Shown: in pieces, positions 63,542 to 64,000 of the stretch
How the letters are laid out: the number at the start of each line of letters is the position of its first letter
Position numbering within the stretch: position 1 is the first letter of the stretch
Source of the DNA: Apostichopus japonicus
Lineage: Eukaryota > Echinodermata > Holothuroidea > Aspidochirotida > Stichopodidae
NCBI RefSeq assembly: GCF_037975245.1
Contig: NC_092580.1
Location: 15,327,001-15,391,000 of the forward strand
Reading direction: 5' to 3'
DNA: 64,000 nucleotides
The notes under the pieces: model-generated
Database searches by the model: none
What the model saw: the letters and a program-made list of their open reading frames with translations, nothing else
What the model was told of the DNA's origin: nothing
Program-made: the position numbers and the translations under genes

Positions 63542-63592
63542 CTGCCTCGGGCATTTTGATAGGCTCTCGCAGCAGATCGCGGGAAATTTGAG
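63542..63592 (-). CDS. Predicted 51-base internal exon
   Basis: On the minus strand ACTTGCACAG precedes it and GAGGCAG|GTAAAC ends it, both good splice matches, and it is richer in G+C than its flanks. All three frames are open. The frame that joins in phase to the terminal exon reads SNFPRSAARAYQNARG. An alternative frame gives QISRDLLREPIKMPEA, which would need another exon between. No family was recognised. Confidence 0.35.
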
Positions 63593-63670
63593 CTGTGCAA
63601 GTGGACACTTGAAGGGTGAAGAAGTGGCCGGTGGCGAAAAATGAACGTCAGTCTTACTGAAGCCAAGGGC

Positions 63671-64000
63671 AATACATATTTATGCATCAAATTACTGTGA
63701 AACAGTTTGATGCAAAAGACTTAATTACTAGGTTAACGAAGGGTATCTGAAAGTTAGTTTGAAGATTTCTAGCATTGTTTCCAACATGGGACAAATAGGT
63801 TCAAACAGTTCATTGTCAAAAATCCAAAGTGTTTGCTCTCCTTTAATATGTTTTTCATAAATACATATTTGTTCATCAAATTACTATTAAAAACAGTTTG
63901 ATGCAAAAGACTTCATTACTAGGTTAACGAAGGGTATCTGAAAGTTAGTTTCAAGATTTCTAGCATTTGTTTCAAACATGGGACAAATAGTTTCAAACAG
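63671..64000 (+). repeat. 189-bp tandem duplication running off the edge
   Basis: AATACATATTT begins at 63671 and again at 63860, and the following TCATCAAATTACT, CAGTTTGATGCAAAAGACTT and GGTTAACGAAGGGTATCTG are nearly identical. CATCAAA and TTTGATG inside each unit also form a small hairpin. The array may continue beyond the window. Confidence 0.9.

Overview
The window looks like A+T-rich nuclear DNA from a marine invertebrate deuterostome, most likely an echinoderm such as a sea cucumber. The reasons are the lack of any long uninterrupted gene, weak short ORFs, many (AT)n and poly-C/poly-G tracts, several short DNA transposons with clear target-site duplications, tRNA-derived elements, and an excess of the palindromes TGACGTCA and TAGGCCTA. 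The species is inferred from sequence style, not from a marker gene. No operon, CRISPR array, rRNA gene or reverse-transcriptase/transposase ORF was recognised.

Genes. Only a few exon-like segments can be defended, all from open frame plus splice-site consensus. On the minus strand, a signal-peptide exon (34753-35149) has splice phases matching an exon at 1264-1526 and another at 68-188. Together they suggest a secreted or membrane protein with a Cys-rich N-terminus and a possible Reeler-like domain, spread over more than 35 kb with a TATA-type promoter candidate near 38060. At the right end, 59019-59121 is a good terminal exon of another minus-strand gene with an acidic C-terminus and an AATAAA signal just downstream; a 51-base exon at 63542-63592 is phase-compatible upstream. 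Weaker candidates are at 8398-8600, 36712-37023, 40276-40509 (membrane segment) and 50194-50496.

Repeats dominate. DNA elements with termini and target-site duplications are at 21349-21740, 45910-46998 (with a related copy nested at 46226-46620), 48898-49257, 53227-53796 (TTAA foldback) and 59409-61288 (6-bp duplication). One at 36278-36571 sits inside an (AT)n tract. There is a tRNA-derived SINE at about 41080-41459 and a tRNA-like sequence at 52289-52361. Tandem arrays have periods of 13 bp (18.4 kb), 48 bp (13.4 kb), 93 bp (25.3 kb), about 82 bp (41.7 kb), 244 bp (60.5 kb), 30 bp (61.4 kb) and 189 bp (63.7 kb).

No new biological system is demonstrable from this sequence. The most interesting leads are the long split minus-strand gene, the nested related transposons, the 93-bp array whose units each carry splice-like borders, and the strong excess and local clustering of TGACGTCA.
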